The notes below the pieces were generated by a model. It ran no database searches. It saw only the letters and a list, made by a program, of their open reading frames with translations, and was not told the origin of the DNA. A stretch of DNA of 64,000 nucleotides, from NCBI GenBank assembly GCA_006384855.1, contig VCJN01003519.1, positions 34,221 through 98,220 of the forward strand, written 5' to 3'. Source of the stretch: Tetraselmis striata (lineage: Eukaryota; Chlorophyta; Chlorodendrophyceae; Chlorodendrales; Chlorodendraceae). Both the position numbers and the translations under genes were made by a program. Shown piece after piece: positions 11,665-24,900 of the stretch (position 1 is its first letter; each line of letters starts with the position of its first letter).

Positions 11665-14600
11665 CTACTTGGCGGGCCCCGCGCCCTCGTGGGACCGCCT
11701 CTCCCGCTCCGCCGCCAGCCACATCTTCAGCTGCTGCACCTCCGTCGCCAGCAGCGCGATCTCCGCCCGGCTCGACTTCTTCACCTTCACCAGCTCCTCC
11801 TGAGCGCCTGCGCAGCCGGGGCCCCAGCGGGTCGTCAGCCGGTCGGTCAGGAGGCCGAAGCACGCGCCGCCAAGACGGACACCATCACTAGTCCTGGTGC
11901 ACCGCATCCATTGCTGCTGTCACTTCACATCTCATTGGGTTCGCGGGTCGGGGGAAAATGAATTGTTTTGCAGCGAGCTGGAAGATCCGTGTGTAATTCG
12001 TGGTGTATTCTGATATATTTCAAGATAATGTAGTCTTATCTTTCTTTGCAAGGGGGTGGAAAACGACAAAATACCGTGAACGCAAAGTCCGGTTACCGTA
12101 CGCTATCAATCGCTGCTGCCGACTTATCACGTATTATGAGCAAAACAAAAAATGCCACTCTCTGCGCCAACTCTCCATGCCGACTCTCCATCTCTCCCCA
12201 TGGCCGCCTTCTTCAGCACGATCGCTGCTCGGCACAGCATTTGGAAGTGACCTGGGCGGGGAGCGGAGGAGACGGCGGCGTACGGAGGGCGGATGGGCGA
12301 GCCAGTGCTGGGCGGTGCTGCGGCGGGGCTGCTGTTATCATGTCGCCAGGGATTAGATATGCGGTCTCCCTGTAACCAAAAAGATATTAGATGTGCGCTG
12401 CTGCCTGCATTTCCTCGGCTGTTGCTTACATCATCCTTAGACCTACAGCCAAGGTCGAACCATGTCTTTCCGAGTTCTGTGTCCCTCCTAGCACGTTCCT
12501 TGCCTAACTTTTGGGGGTTTGGCGTATTGGCGCGCCCTGAGATGCCCGCGCTGGCACAACACCAGTACGGCACGGTACGCATACAAGGGCAAGGTCGTCG
12601 TGTGTTCCAACAAAATTGGTTCAGTAAGCGGCGTGTGACCATATGTTCCGGGCATTCGGAATAAGCTCCGACGCACCCATAATGAGACCCCTTGTCATTG
12701 CAAGCCTTAAACTGGGCTTGCCAGCGCCCCATAACAAAAAACGTTCCGCGAGAGTTCGGCGATAGTGTCGTCACATTTGACCGCCGGCAGGCAGGGCGGA
12801 TTCGAGTTGTTTTCCCTGTTCTTAGTATTGTACCGGCACCTGTTAGTGTGTGGGATAACTACATGCGAGATACATATCTTGGGCAGTGGCATATTAGAGC
12901 CTCCTACAGCTGAAGCTGCCGCTGAGATGAAGAGCCTGGGCATGGCGGGCCGGAGGGGCCGGAGGGGGGGGGGGGGGGGGGGGGGAAGTCACCCGCGAGC
13001 TGCGCCAGCAGCTTCCCCTCCTCGCCGTTGCCGGTGCTGGCGCGGATGACCGCCAGCTGCTCCTCCGCCTGCTGGGTCGCCACACGCGCGCTCTCCAGCT
13101 GCGCCGTCTTGCGCTCCGCGTCCGCTCCCTGCTTGGCCAGCTGGGCTGCCAGCTCCTCCGCCATAAACTTGGCGTCGCGCGCCTCCGCCAGTGCATTGCG
13201 GATGTCCTGCGGAGCGCGCCACCGGGGCCCGGGGTGCAGCACAGCCAGGTCAGCACCAAACCAGGCGGCGCAGCGCGATGCCATAGTCGTTATCTTTGCC
13301 ATCATCGGGACATGGGGCGCCGGCTGCCCAGTCAGTCCGATATGTTTTACGGCGTATGTAAATAAGCTGCGTAAAATATACAGGGGGCCAAGCATGTATT
13401 GCATTGTCCAATAATAAGTATTGTCCAGCATGTCACACCGCCACGCCCGGCAGTATGTAACAGTGGCCTACAAGGCTACGCGTATAGTGTCGGCGTGGCA
13501 GGCTGGGCAATACTTTATGCGCATGGGGGGGGGGGGGGGGGGGGGGGTAGGACACGGATCAGCTACGCAACATACATGTCACACTGCTGGTGCGGGACAT
13601 CCCCCACAGCACGGTTCGACATGGCCTACCCATGTATACCACATTCATTGACGCCGGTGTCACCTCCGCAGATATGCCGCCCGGCTCGCCAACAGCAGCC
13701 CGGCAGCAATGTACATCATCAGCATGACATGTCTACCCGCCGCGCCCAATGACTAATATACACGCTGTGAGAATCGAACCATGCAGCACCGATCTTATCG
13801 TCAATCATGGCCTTAGGCGTCATGTCCATCTGCAGCGGCTGGAGTGAGGAGCCTAGCCTCAGTGAGAAGCCACCCCTCATTGCCTGGTGCGCCTCCAGCG
13901 GTGTGCCAAAGTGTGCTAGCATGCCCGTGCCGTCCGCGACATCAAGTGTGTTGTGCGTGTGTGTGTGTGTTGGGGCCAACACTCCTATAGACCAACACAC
14001 CTAGGGGTTGGGGTGGGGGGGGGGGGCGGGGGGAAGCACCCCGGGCGGCCACTTATCCGCTATGGGTGGCGACACACCCACAAGAACGAACCGATAGGGG
14101 TTATTTTCTCTCTGTAAGAACAATCGCTATGGATGTTCTTATAGGGTAACATCTGTTCTAATAGGGTTTCCGCGTTGTTCGTCTTTACTCTGACATCTTG
14201 CAGGGTGGCAGGTTCGCATTCCAAGGGTTCAGGGCTTTGGGTTTGGGGCAAAAGGGGGGGGGGGGGGGGGGGGGGCACCTGCACCGCAGAGTCGCGCGCG
14301 CGCTCCAGGGTGGCCACAGTCTCGCGCTCCGCGAGCAGCTTGCCCTTGGCTGCGCTGGCGTCCTCCAGCGCCGCCGCCAGCGCCGCCTCCAGCTCCCCCA
14401 CCGCCGCATGCTTCTCCTCCACCGCCGCGCGCAGCGCCGACTCGCTCTCCGACAGCGCCGCCACCGTGTCGCTGAGCGTGGCCTGCGCGGGTTGCCGGCC
14501 GTCAGCCTCCGCACCACCTGGCACCGGCAGAGGGCTGCCGGCGGGCATGGCGGCTGTTGGGCTCCTGGGCCAAAACCCTAGAAACCCTAATGTGGATGGG

Positions 14601-15735
14601 GCGGGGGCCGCGCCTGCTCGTTCTGCGCCACCCTCAGCTGGGCCAGCTCCGCCTCCAGCGCCTTGGCGTTGCCCTTGGAGCTGGAGAGCGCCGCCTGCAG
14701 CGTGGTCTCCTTGGCGGCATAGTCCTGGGCCAGCTCCGCCTCCCGCTCCTGCCGCGCAGCCAGCACGGGTTCAGCCCCCCCCCCCCCTGATGCTATCAGT
14801 AAGAAACCGCATCCAGGGCCAAGAGCCGTGATCCACTCGGGGTCTCAAGTATTTATAAAGATCGTGATTCGGGGCTGCTTGCATCTGATGCATCCAGGCA
14901 TCAATGGCAACGGTCTGATGCGGCGGCCGAATGGAGCGCTGATGATACCTGACCTCCAGCTATGGATTATGTATGAATTGACTGCTAACCGACGGGTGCT
15001 GGCTCGCCCATAAGAACATGCGCCATAGTTCCGCTTAACTTTCGTCTGGATTCGACCTCTGGCAGGCAGGGCAGGTTCTGTTTCGCAGTGGTCTCATTCC
15101 CGCGTCGGCACCCGTGCATCGATTGATTGTTGCCATCCTGATCATTGATGATATCGACTCGCTGCGATCCTGGCGAGGCTACATGCTGATGTGTCGATGG
15201 TGGTTCAATTGATAACGCGACTGATGGGTCGTTCGACGCGACAGTAGGCCTGGGGAAGGAGGCGCCGCCGTGAGCACGGGATGGGGAGGGGGTCGCACCC
15301 TGGCCGCAGCGAGCTCGGCGTCCTTGGCCTGCAGCATCTCCTTCAGGTCGCGCAGCTCCGTGTTGAAGCGGTTGGTGGTGTCCACCAGGTGGGAGCGTAG
15401 CTGGCGCAGCTGGCTGACCTCGTTGTTCAGCGCGTCGGTGCGCACCTCCAGCGTGGCCTGCGCGCAACAGTGGCGAGGGGCGGGGGTTGAGAAAGGACAC
15501 CGGTCCCGATTCAACGGCGGAAGAATAGACGACTTCCGTTGATGACCATCATCACGTCACTCCCCACAATTGAGAGCTGCAGGGTCATTAGGGCTTCATG
15601 ATTAGATACTAGGGTATGAGGAGAGTTAGGTTGTGGGTTGTAAACATCCATCCTAAAACAGGGGAGAGGGGGTGAGTAGAGACATGCATGAAACCCTAAA
15701 GCTAGCCCTATATACACCCCAGAGGGTGAGGAGGG

Positions 15736-15767
<32 letters not shown>

Positions 15768-18700
15768 GAGGGGGGGGGGGGGGGGGACCTGCATGCCCTC
15801 CACCTGGGTGGACAGCTGCGCGGTGCGCTCCTTCTCCGCCGCAAGCTCCTGCTGCGTGGTGTCCAGCCGGTTGGACAGGTCCGTCGCCCACTGCTTGGCT
15901 GTCTGCCACTCGCCGGTGCGCGCCTCCAGCTGCTTGCCCACGTCGGACACCTGTTTGCGCAGCCCGTCGCGCTCCTTGGTGAGCCGGCCGATGGTGGCCT
16001 GCACCAGGGTGGGGGAGAAGAAGGCACCAGTCAATCCGATATGCGACCCTACATGGCCACGGACAACCCACCAAGAAGCGTTTTTGACCCTTTCCTCCAG
16101 TGCACGGGGCATGCGGTCCGCAGGGGATGACATGAAAGGGGATGTTACACTTTTGCTACAATATGGGACATTCCGGGTATGCTTTGGAGGCCTCACATAT
16201 GAGGTCATAAAGCTCGGATGTTGTTGTCTCAAGCGGGTGTGTTTCTTTGATCACTTTGAGGCTCGCATCCACCGGAGGGGGGGGCGGTGGGGGGGGGGGG
16301 GGGGGGCAACCTCGCGGTCCTTCAGCTCGGCGTTCAGCTCCGCCTTGTCGGCCCTGAGGCCCTTTGCAGTGTCACGCTCCGCCGCCAAGTCGTTGGTGAC
16401 GGCCGCCACGCCCGCCTGCGCCGCCTTGAGGTCCTTTGTCACGCCGGCCAGCCGCCTCTGGATGTCCGCGCGCTGTTTGGTGAGGCCCTGGACCTCCGCC
16501 TGCAGCGTTGAAAGGGGGGCAGGGGGGGAGGGGGGGGGGGGAGGGGGGAGGTTAGGGGCAGGATGACTCAGAAGAATCAGTGGAGGTGCGGGTCGTGTGC
16601 TTGTGTGTGCTAGCATTTGAGCCCGGCAAGGGTGGCAGGGGCGAAAACTCTGTGCAAAAACAAAAAAGGAGCAAAGTCGAAGAGTAACAACAACGTCACC
16701 CCTCGACGAGATTGCTGACGATTTTACTCACAGCAGTGATTTATATGTGTCATATGTCAAAAGTATTGGATGAATGAAAACGCGTTATGTTTTGAAATTG
16801 GTAACTTCGCTGACACACCCATATGGACACCTATGTCTTGTCTCTTCCGAATGAAAGCGAAAGGGTTCAAAGTGCACGAGTACAGTGGGCTTGCAGCCAT
16901 CGAGTGCGCGTGACAGGAGGGCCGCCATGCCCTCTCTGCGCCAAGCTCCCCTACAAGCGTAGAAACCCGACTCTAAAGCCCGAAAGACCGCCGAAAGCGT
17001 TGGCCCCCCTCCCAGGGCGCTGCCGGCCTTGCCGTGCCGCCCTCACCTGCAGCGACACCGTCGTCTGGCGCAGCTCCTGCCGCAGCTGCTGGACCTCGCC
17101 CTGCGACGCCTCCAGCTGCCCCTGCACCTCGCCCAGCGAGCCCCGCGTCGCCTGGAGCGTGCCACTCACGTTGCGGCTCTCCGTCTGCAGCGCCGCCAGC
17201 CGGCCGCGCACGTCCTCCAGGTCCGTCACCGTCGCCTCGAGCGTGGCCTTGGTGTCCTTCAGCGCCGCCTGCGTCGTCGCCAGCCGGTCCTCCGTCGCCG
17301 ACAACTTGGAGAGCGCCTCCGCCAGGCGCCGCTTGGTAGTCCCAAGCTCCTCCTTTGCGCCGCCCAGCGCCGCCTCCGTGCCGCTCAGCGCCGTGCTGCG
17401 CGCGTCCAGCTCCGAGCGTGCATCCGCCAGCGCGCCCGCCGTGGAGGACAGCTCCTCCTGGGCCGCCGCCAGCTCAGCGCACCGCGCCGCCAGCTGCGCC
17501 TCGGCCGCCGCCTGCGCTGACTGTGCCGCCCGCCCGCCCGCACACACACACAGCCCTCAGCCGGGAGCCCACAGGCACCCCCCCACCCACCCACCTTTCA
17601 CCAGATTCCCAGGCCTACCCTTTCCTTCGCCACATTTCACACACCTCGGTCTGCGCCCGCAGCCGCTGCTCCTTCTGCAGCGCCTCCTTGTGTTTCTTGG
17701 CGGCACTCTCCGCATCCTGGCAAGTGAGAGAGGGGGGGGGGGGGGGGGGGGGGGGGGTCCTGCTGGGTCAGCGCACCCTTCCTTGCTTCCCCATCCCTCC
17801 TCAGCAGACAGTGGCAAGGACGGGTGCGTGATGGCCTCTTGGTGGAGCTCTCTGCCTGTGTGATTCCGATTTGGATTTTATGGCAGGGTGCTGGCCCGGC
17901 CCACCAGGGTTTTGACACCCCCCCCCCCCCCCCCCTCCTCTCTCCTCTCTTCCCTCGGGTTACCACTACGCCTGCACTCACCCCATTGCCCACCGTTACA
18001 ATGACTGTAGCTAGCGCTCTTGTGCAGTGCATTGCAGTGCAGTTACCACCTTTCTCTCTACCCCCCTTTGCCCCCGCCCCCTCGCGACCCCCACCCCCCA
18101 TTCCTATTCATGCAAAGGCATGATCCACAAGAAGGCTCTAGCTACATGCCCACTGCCGGCGTGAGGCAGCAGCCCCGCAGCCATCTTGTGTGCGCTCGCA
18201 TTCTTTACATTACCCCCCTCCCCTTTCCTTGATCTATAGTGACCTGTCTGTCGTGATGACCACTGCCACCCACCAGCGCAACCACATCACTGCCAACAAC
18301 TCATCCCTTTGCTGCCTGTCATGTATATAGAATTGGGCGCCGTCACAGATACAAGTTCACAAAACTCCATACACTATTCAAAACCGAGGCTTTGCGCAGA
18401 TAACATAAGCGTTTCCCGGGTCTCAGCGGGTGCCAGAATACAAGGCAGCACTGTACTTGCTGTGAGTGGTGTTAATACAGGGAAAGGGGAAGGGGAAGGG
18501 GGCGGAGAGGCAGGAGCCTGCTCGACTGGGTGAGCCACCTGGATAGCCTGCGCCAGGCGAGCCTCCAGCGACGTCACCTCCTTGCGCGCTGCCCCAACGT
18601 CCGTCTCCCGGGCGCTCAGCTGCTCGCCCAAGCTCGCCTCGGTCCCCTGTGCGCCCGCAGCATCGTGCTTTCAGGCGGCGAGGAGGCAGCGAAGGCAGTG

Positions 18701-19548
18701 CGGCATGAAAGAGGGGCTGGGCCACGAGGGCATTCCCCTTCCCCGCCCCTCTCTCGGGTGCCACCCGCCACATGGCATCCGCAGCCTATCGGTCAGCAGC
18801 GGTGGGCGAAGGGACGCAACGCGCCTGCAGCTGCTGCGTGCGCTCCTCCAGCTCCGCCCCCTTGGCCGCCAACGCCGCCTCCGCTTCCGCCAGCCGGCTG
18901 GACGTCTGTGCACCGTACGCAAGCGCGCCGGAAAGGGCCGCCACGCTGACACCGAGCCCCACCTCCGCCGGCCCCACGGCCTCCGGCAGCTGCAGCTGTG
19001 GAGCCGCCGGCGACTCTCCGCTGGCCTCCTCCTGGCTGGTGGTCTGACTGGCCGTCTCAGTGCTGGCCTCCAGGGTCTCCCGCAGGATGAGCCGTGGCTT
19101 CAACTGTTTGACAGATGAGTGTCAGGCAGCTTGCTAATTAAGCCACCCCCCCCCCCACCCACCTTCCTTCCCCCGAGGGGTAGGGAACAGACAGAAGCAA
19201 GGGGGTCACACCCTCCCCCCCCCCCCCCCCCCCCGGCCTCCCTTTATAGCGCTGTGTCGCTGTAAAGTTGTACTGGCCTGGGTACATGTCCCATCTCAAG
19301 ATTATAGGATTTATAGCGCCCCCAAACCGATTGGCAGCCCCCCAAAACCCCGCAAGACACCCCCAGCTGCTGCATATGTGTGCCAGCGCATTTTTGCACG
19401 CCAAACATGCGCATAGACATTGGGACGAGCTCAAGCCACTATTAAACGGGGCGTAAAGGGGGCTTTCATGGCACCAACAAAGTGCCTCACCCGCGCCAAA
19501 GAGTCTGTGGCTGGCGAAACAAATAAGTATTGGGGCGCGCTCTCCCTC

Positions 19549-19583
<35 letters not shown>

Positions 19584-20125
19584 CTAGTTCCGTGCTGCCC
19601 AGTTGACATATCAGCGCGGTACACTTCTCATGCAGTACAAACATCAACAGTGCGGTAAACTTCTCCGTACAGCACCACCGACAAAGTGAGAGGTCGAGAG
19701 CTGGATGCGCCATTTCGGCTTCCGTCTCAATAGTGAGAGCTGTAGGCCACCATGAGGCTTACGACCGGAGCCAAGGTTGGCATGCCTGCTACGTGCCCGC
19801 AGATATGATGATGGGTCGGGGAGGAGGAGGGGATCAGTGCTCGTACCGTGGCGGCGTCCTCATCCTCGGCGCGCGCTGGCCCGGGTGGCGCGACCGCCAG
19901 GCTGAGCGGCGCCAACAGCAGGGCCGCCAGCCCGGAGCGGCGAGACGGGCCCGCCACAGGCCCACGCCGCTCGCCCGCCTGCCCGGGGGGCTCGGTGCGG
20001 GCGAGCGCGGCGCGCACGGCGGTGGAGGGGCGCGAGACCCTGCCCGGACGCGCACCTGACCTCGCTGGTGCCCGCGCGAGGCTGCTGGCGCTTGGCGCGA
20101 TGGGGACGATGGCGACAGCGGGCAT
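11665..20125 (-). CDS. Thylakoid-targeted long coiled-coil protein (MFP1-like layout)
   Basis: Twelve exons join in frame (815 residues), 5' to 3': 20125-19847, 19103-18825, 18646-18539, 17716-17645, 17520-17047, 16499-16311, 15998-15789, 15457-15299, 14748-14632, 14482-14279, 13206-12993, 11807-11665. Residues 1-60 resemble a stromal transit peptide. SRRSGLAALLLAPLSLAVA then ends in ARA|E (about 61-87), a twin-arginine thylakoid signal. A second hydrophobic stretch VGLGVSVAALSGALAYGA lies at about 141-158. Residues ~160-800 are almost pure heptad-type coiled coil rich in Ala, Glu, Leu, Lys and Gln. Every intron but the last is phase 0, so exons behave as swappable coiled-coil blocks. The intron after exon 2 seems to have a GC donor. 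Signal, membrane segment and coiled coil recall MFP1, a plant thylakoid filament protein; homology is inferred from layout only. A structural or tethering role at the thylakoid is likely. Confidence 0.85.
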
Positions 20126-20918
20126 CGCGCGGCACGCGCGGCGCGGAGTCAGGACGAGACCTAGGGTGAAGAGCTCGGGGGGGGCTGACTGGCGGCGGCG
20201 CTCGGCGACCCAGCAACAGCTGCGGATCAAATGGATCAAACGATCGTGGGACGCCTTGATGTGGCGATACCAATGCACGGGAGGAACGACGGAGTGGGGG
20301 GAGGGGCGGGAGAGAGATAGGTGCTGGGGCGGCCAATGTGCGACCTGGTTCTTGTCTAGGGTAGATGGACCTGGTGCCGCTTGGTCGGCTGCCCAGCCAG
20401 GCGGCCGGCCGGGTTCGCGGGTGCTGGCGTGGACAGGCGCCGCCTCATCTTCGTACTCGTACCCGGATGAGGTACCCTGGCCTGTACAGAAGTACACTAG
20501 CGACTACTACAGGTTTGCGTGCAGTACTCGTATTCTGGAGATTGTGCGTGCGCCTTATTTTAGTCCGACAAGGAATTCCCCGTCCGTGTAGTCGCTATTT
20601 AGCAATCTCATCATCTGAATTGCGGGTCCGACCTTGAAACCGATCCGCGACCGCACGAATATCCGCACTGGGGACCACGTGGCTACAAATCAAAGAAAAA
20701 AGCTGAGTCAGCTATATAGCTGTCTGCTCGTCGTAACTTCGTTGTCGATCTCGGCTCCTGATTTGGCGGGAGTTCCGCCCATGGACGCATGTTTTTCCTG
20801 GGTACCCGTACCTTTAGCCGTACGCTTATAAAACTCAATTAGCGACTAGAAACAATTTAAAGGACAATTCACTACGTATTTAGTACCATAATTTACTCGT
20901 ATTTAGTACCATAATTTA

Positions 20919-21078
20919 CTCGGTTCCCTTGGCTGCTCCTTGTTTCTTGGCTGCCTGGCCTCCTGCTCGACCTTGGTTTAAGGCTTATATATCTCTTCTG
21001 CTGGCAACCTTTCATAGTGTTTGTTAGTTCTGTTTGTAGTGCGCATTTGTGAAAGCCCTGATGTAATAATAATTTACT
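20919..21078 (+). repeat. Dispersed repeat, copy 1
   Basis: About 160 bp starting TTCCCTTGGCTGCTCC and containing GCTGGCAACCTTTCATAGT and TTCTGTTTGTAGTGC. It matches the reverse complement of 43438-43600 at very roughly three bases in four by eye. No coding sense is seen. Its family is unknown; it could be a remnant of a non-autonomous element. Confidence 0.7.
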
Positions 21079-21284
21079 CTCATTCGCAATGTTATTATCG
21101 CTAGGTGAAGGTGCTGTGGGAAAGAAGCACATGTGAAACATACTGTGCAGAAACATACGCGGTCTCATGGAAAACTTTGCAGTCAGGGGCGGAGGCGGCC
21201 ATCAATTTCGAAAAATGGAATCATCTAAGTCAGTATACCAAAAGTCCTGTTGTACTAGGACGAGATCTGCCCCCCCCCCCTATA

Positions 21285-21322
21285 CATATTATATATATAT
21301 ATATAATATATATATATATATG
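21285..21322. repeat. TA microsatellite
   Basis: A run of about 38 bases made almost only of TA dinucleotides, just after a C-run. Confidence 0.85.
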
Positions 21323-21938
21323 AATTTCACCTGCAATTACACTAATGAAGCACGTCCCATATTACAATTGCATGAAACGACTGTCGCGCGGCGCTTGATT
21401 AGCAGTTTAGCCCCCCTCCCTTGCGCGCGCTCCGCCCAACAGGCGGACGAGGTCCGGTAATTAGTTGTAACTACACTATTACACGTGTTTCTTACACTAT
21501 TACAGCGTTTGGAATATTTACGGCGGGGGCACACTACTCATACTAGCTGTTTTATGCAATGACTTTATTTCGCAGGGCTTCGGACTAGCAACTGCTTAGC
21601 AGCAGGAATCTCCACGACATGGACCACGAGAGATGTGCCACTCTCTGCGCAGACATGATGAACTGGCGGGTAGTGCGTGGTCTCAGTTGTCACGTCGAGT
21701 GCTGTGCAGTGCCTGTATGTGACACCCTGGAGTAGCATGGGTAATCATCTACAGACATGTTGGCAGTGATTGCCCACGGCTGCCCTGGAAATCGGGGGCA
21801 TGCTCTCTGTAGGAATTGGTCAATTGACTAATAGAGCACTCGGCAGAATGTTGATTCTATGCATCCTGCCTCTTCCTAGCTGCCACACCGCCGCCACTGC
21901 AGTCGCCGGCACCGCTGCCGCTCTTGGTTCTATCACTG

Positions 21939-24900
21939 TTAAAAATAACCTTCCAAGTCACCGCTAATGCGAGATGCTCTTAAAGCTCCCCTTCTTACCG
22001 CCCTTGGGGCTGCCACTTTGGCTCTGCTCCATGTGGTGCATGGATGATGACAGAACTGCAACCGCATCGAGCAAAGTTGCGCCACCAAGCGCATCAGCAG
22101 ATGAAGCGAAAGACAAGGCGTGGGCAGACAGTATACATTCAAGAATGACGACAGGGCTGAGAAAGGGGCGCCAGGCAGAGGGCGTGGCATGGCATGCAAT
22201 AGCGCTCCACCTGAAGTGTCGTAGTGCCCGCGCTTGCCACTGTATTCCTTCCCAAACTTTCCTTTGAGGGGCCTGAGCGCCTGCGGGTCCACCACCACGT
22301 GCCGGATGTTGCGCCGGCGGTAGGTGTAGGTGAGGTGGACCAGCCCATCATCCGCCTGCGCAGACAGCAACCCACCGCAATTAGGCACACTCTTCATGCT
22401 CCCACCCACGCACGCCCCCCCCCCACCCCCCCCCCCCCACACACACACGTGACAAGCACAGGGCCGCCAGGGTGCGGCTGCTGCGTACCTGGATGATGCT
22501 GGGGTAGGAGTACTCTTGCGTGGTATCGTTTGGGGGGCCATCCTCCAGCTGGAGCACCACCTGCCAGCTTGAGCCCTGCCGCACCCACGCAGACGGGGCA
22601 GTCAGGGCGCCTGATAGAAACATGCGCCAAGCCGGTAGCGGAGCACATCCTGGGTGGCACACGCGGGGTGGCACGGAGTGAGTCGGGCATGGTCCCCACC
22701 TCATCGCGAGACATGGAGAGCAGCAGTGTGGAGCGGCCCAGCGCCTTGCGCTCCTTAGAGTGGTTGTAGATGACCAGCAGGCGCCCATTTGAGAGGCGCA
22801 CCACGTCCCCTGCCGCGTTGGGCGACGGCAGGTCCAGCACTGGCTTCCCAGGCCTGGGCCAGTACAACCCTAGCAGGAAAGTCAGGCGACGCGGCGCGTC
22901 AGTGACTAGATTGCTACAGAATTTCAGAGATGCCCCCCATGTTTGTATCTCCCCCTGTCCTCACAATAACCCACCTGTAGTGTCGGACTGCGCATGGATC
23001 AAGTACTGCGCGCCACGGTAAATAATCTCCTTCTTGTTCTTTTCGGGATCCGCGCGGTTGCCCTTGGTGTCATAGTCGGTGGCGGTGCGCGCCTGGTACA
23101 TCACAGTCCCCGTCAGCGCACCAATGCACAGTCAGGGCAAGCACATGGAGGGACCAGGTAGGAGGGGGGGGGGGGGGGGGGGGGCAGCGCCCACCAGCAG
23201 GTGCACGCTCATGTCGTCGCCGATCCACAGCGATGGCTGGATGATGTTGCCATCGAAGGGTATTGGGCCATGGCGCTTCCAGGTGTAGCCCCGGTCCTCG
23301 GAGTAATCAATCCAGCACTGCCACAGGCGCCGCACACTGGTGCGCCCGGACTCAGTGGACGCGCCTGCCAGGATGACGCCGCTGGGGAGCATGATGGGCT
23401 TGTGCTTGGCGGGGCCTGCTCAGGCGAGGAGAAGACGGGATGATATAAGAGCGTGGCCAGGGTAATCTTCAACCCGGTAAACATGCATGGATGCACGGTA
23501 ACATGAGAAAGTGGGAGAGCCACGCCACTGTGTCGGGGGAAGAAGGAGGAAGAGGGAGAGCCTGTGGGTGGCTGCGTGGCATCACCGTTGACAGGCAACG
23601 GCAGCTGCGCCGGGGCGCCCCAGGTGTGGCCCTTGTCCTTGGAGCGCATGAGCCAGCCTGTCCACTCTGACGGGTGCGGGCCCGTCTTGTAGAACAGCAG
23701 CAGCTCGTCTGCGGCAACGGCATGCACCCCTGGCGTCAGGCCAGCAACACCCCCGAAGGTCCCCGCAGAGAGGGGGGCAGGCGCAAGCACGCACCATCCG
23801 GCAGGCGCATGAGCACCGGGTTCCAGGTCGAGTTCTGCCACTTGCATGGCACCGGCGGGTCAAAGTGCTTTGCGCAAATGCTGCTGTCCCGGCTGAACGG
23901 CGCCACCGTCTCCACCGCCGGGCCCCAGCCGTCCCCGGTCTGATAGCGCGCCGTCCAGATGGCCACATCGGGCGCATTCTCATCCGTGCCCGCAAACCAG
24001 GCTGCCAGGAACTCGCCCGTGCCCACCTACCCCGTGGCGGCAGCGCGCTATCGCTCAGCAACCCTCCGCCCTATGGGGAAATGCATTGATGGACTGCCCC
24101 GGGGAGGAGGGGGGGTGCGGAGGAAGCCCCCATATTGTCACAGTGCTTCAGGGCGCCAGTTGTGTGGGGGCGGCTGATGCTGGCGGGGTCCGTGGCTTTC
24201 AGTCAATCAATGTAGAGTAATAGAGATTGCCAGTTCTTCTGCATACTATTCATGCAAGCCCGTAATTCAATGAAACATAACAGAATTCATGAACATGCTG
24301 GTGAATCCCGGGCGAATTCAAAGTCGCTTCATCCATGAGACAGCAACTAAATATTGAATGCAGGGGGAGAGGCGGAATTGGTTATCAATGAGGATAGCCT
24401 GTCCACCGGTTTTGCGTCGCCAAGTGTAGCGTTCGGATAATGCGTCGCCTTGAGAGGCCGTTGCCCTCACCTGCACAATTGATGACGCATGGTTGGTGTA
24501 CTTTTTGTTGGGGTCGCCATCTGCCACCACAAAGCCTGCCGCCACCACAGGATCCCGCGCTTCGCTGTCCCCCACCGCCGGCATCGCCCCAAACGACCCC
24601 GCCCTAGCCGTGCCGGCTGCCTCCCCCTGCTGCTGGATGGCGTATCGCCGTTCAAGGTCGCGCGGGCCCTGCTCATCTGCCATGTGCTGGATTGGCGAGT
24701 GGTCGGTGATACGCATCCGTTGTCCCTCGGCTGGGTGATCTTCAGCACGCTCTTCCGTCGAGGGGGCGAGCCTGGGGCGGCCAGGGAGCCACCACGCATG
24801 CCTCAGTGCTTTCGCGCCCACTCTGGCGTGAGGGCGGAACGGGGGAGGCATGGGGCTAACCTGCTGCCTGGCGCCTCCTCAAAAACCGGCCATCCGCCGG

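Larger units (their letters stand above)
20126..21938. other. Intergenic stretch with a dispersed repeat and TA repeat
   Basis: Lies between the 5' end of the coiled-coil gene and the 3' end of the sialidase-like gene. No coding exon is convincing. It holds one copy of a dispersed repeat (20919-21078), a C-run plus TA repeat at 21270-21322, and three TTACA motifs near 21478-21504 (TGTAA on the minus strand) that could end the sialidase-like transcript. Confidence 0.5.

Noticed and set aside
12127-12774. 215-codon minus-strand frame inside the last intron of the coiled-coil gene
   Set aside because: No recognised domain, and the flanking exons splice over it in the required phase.
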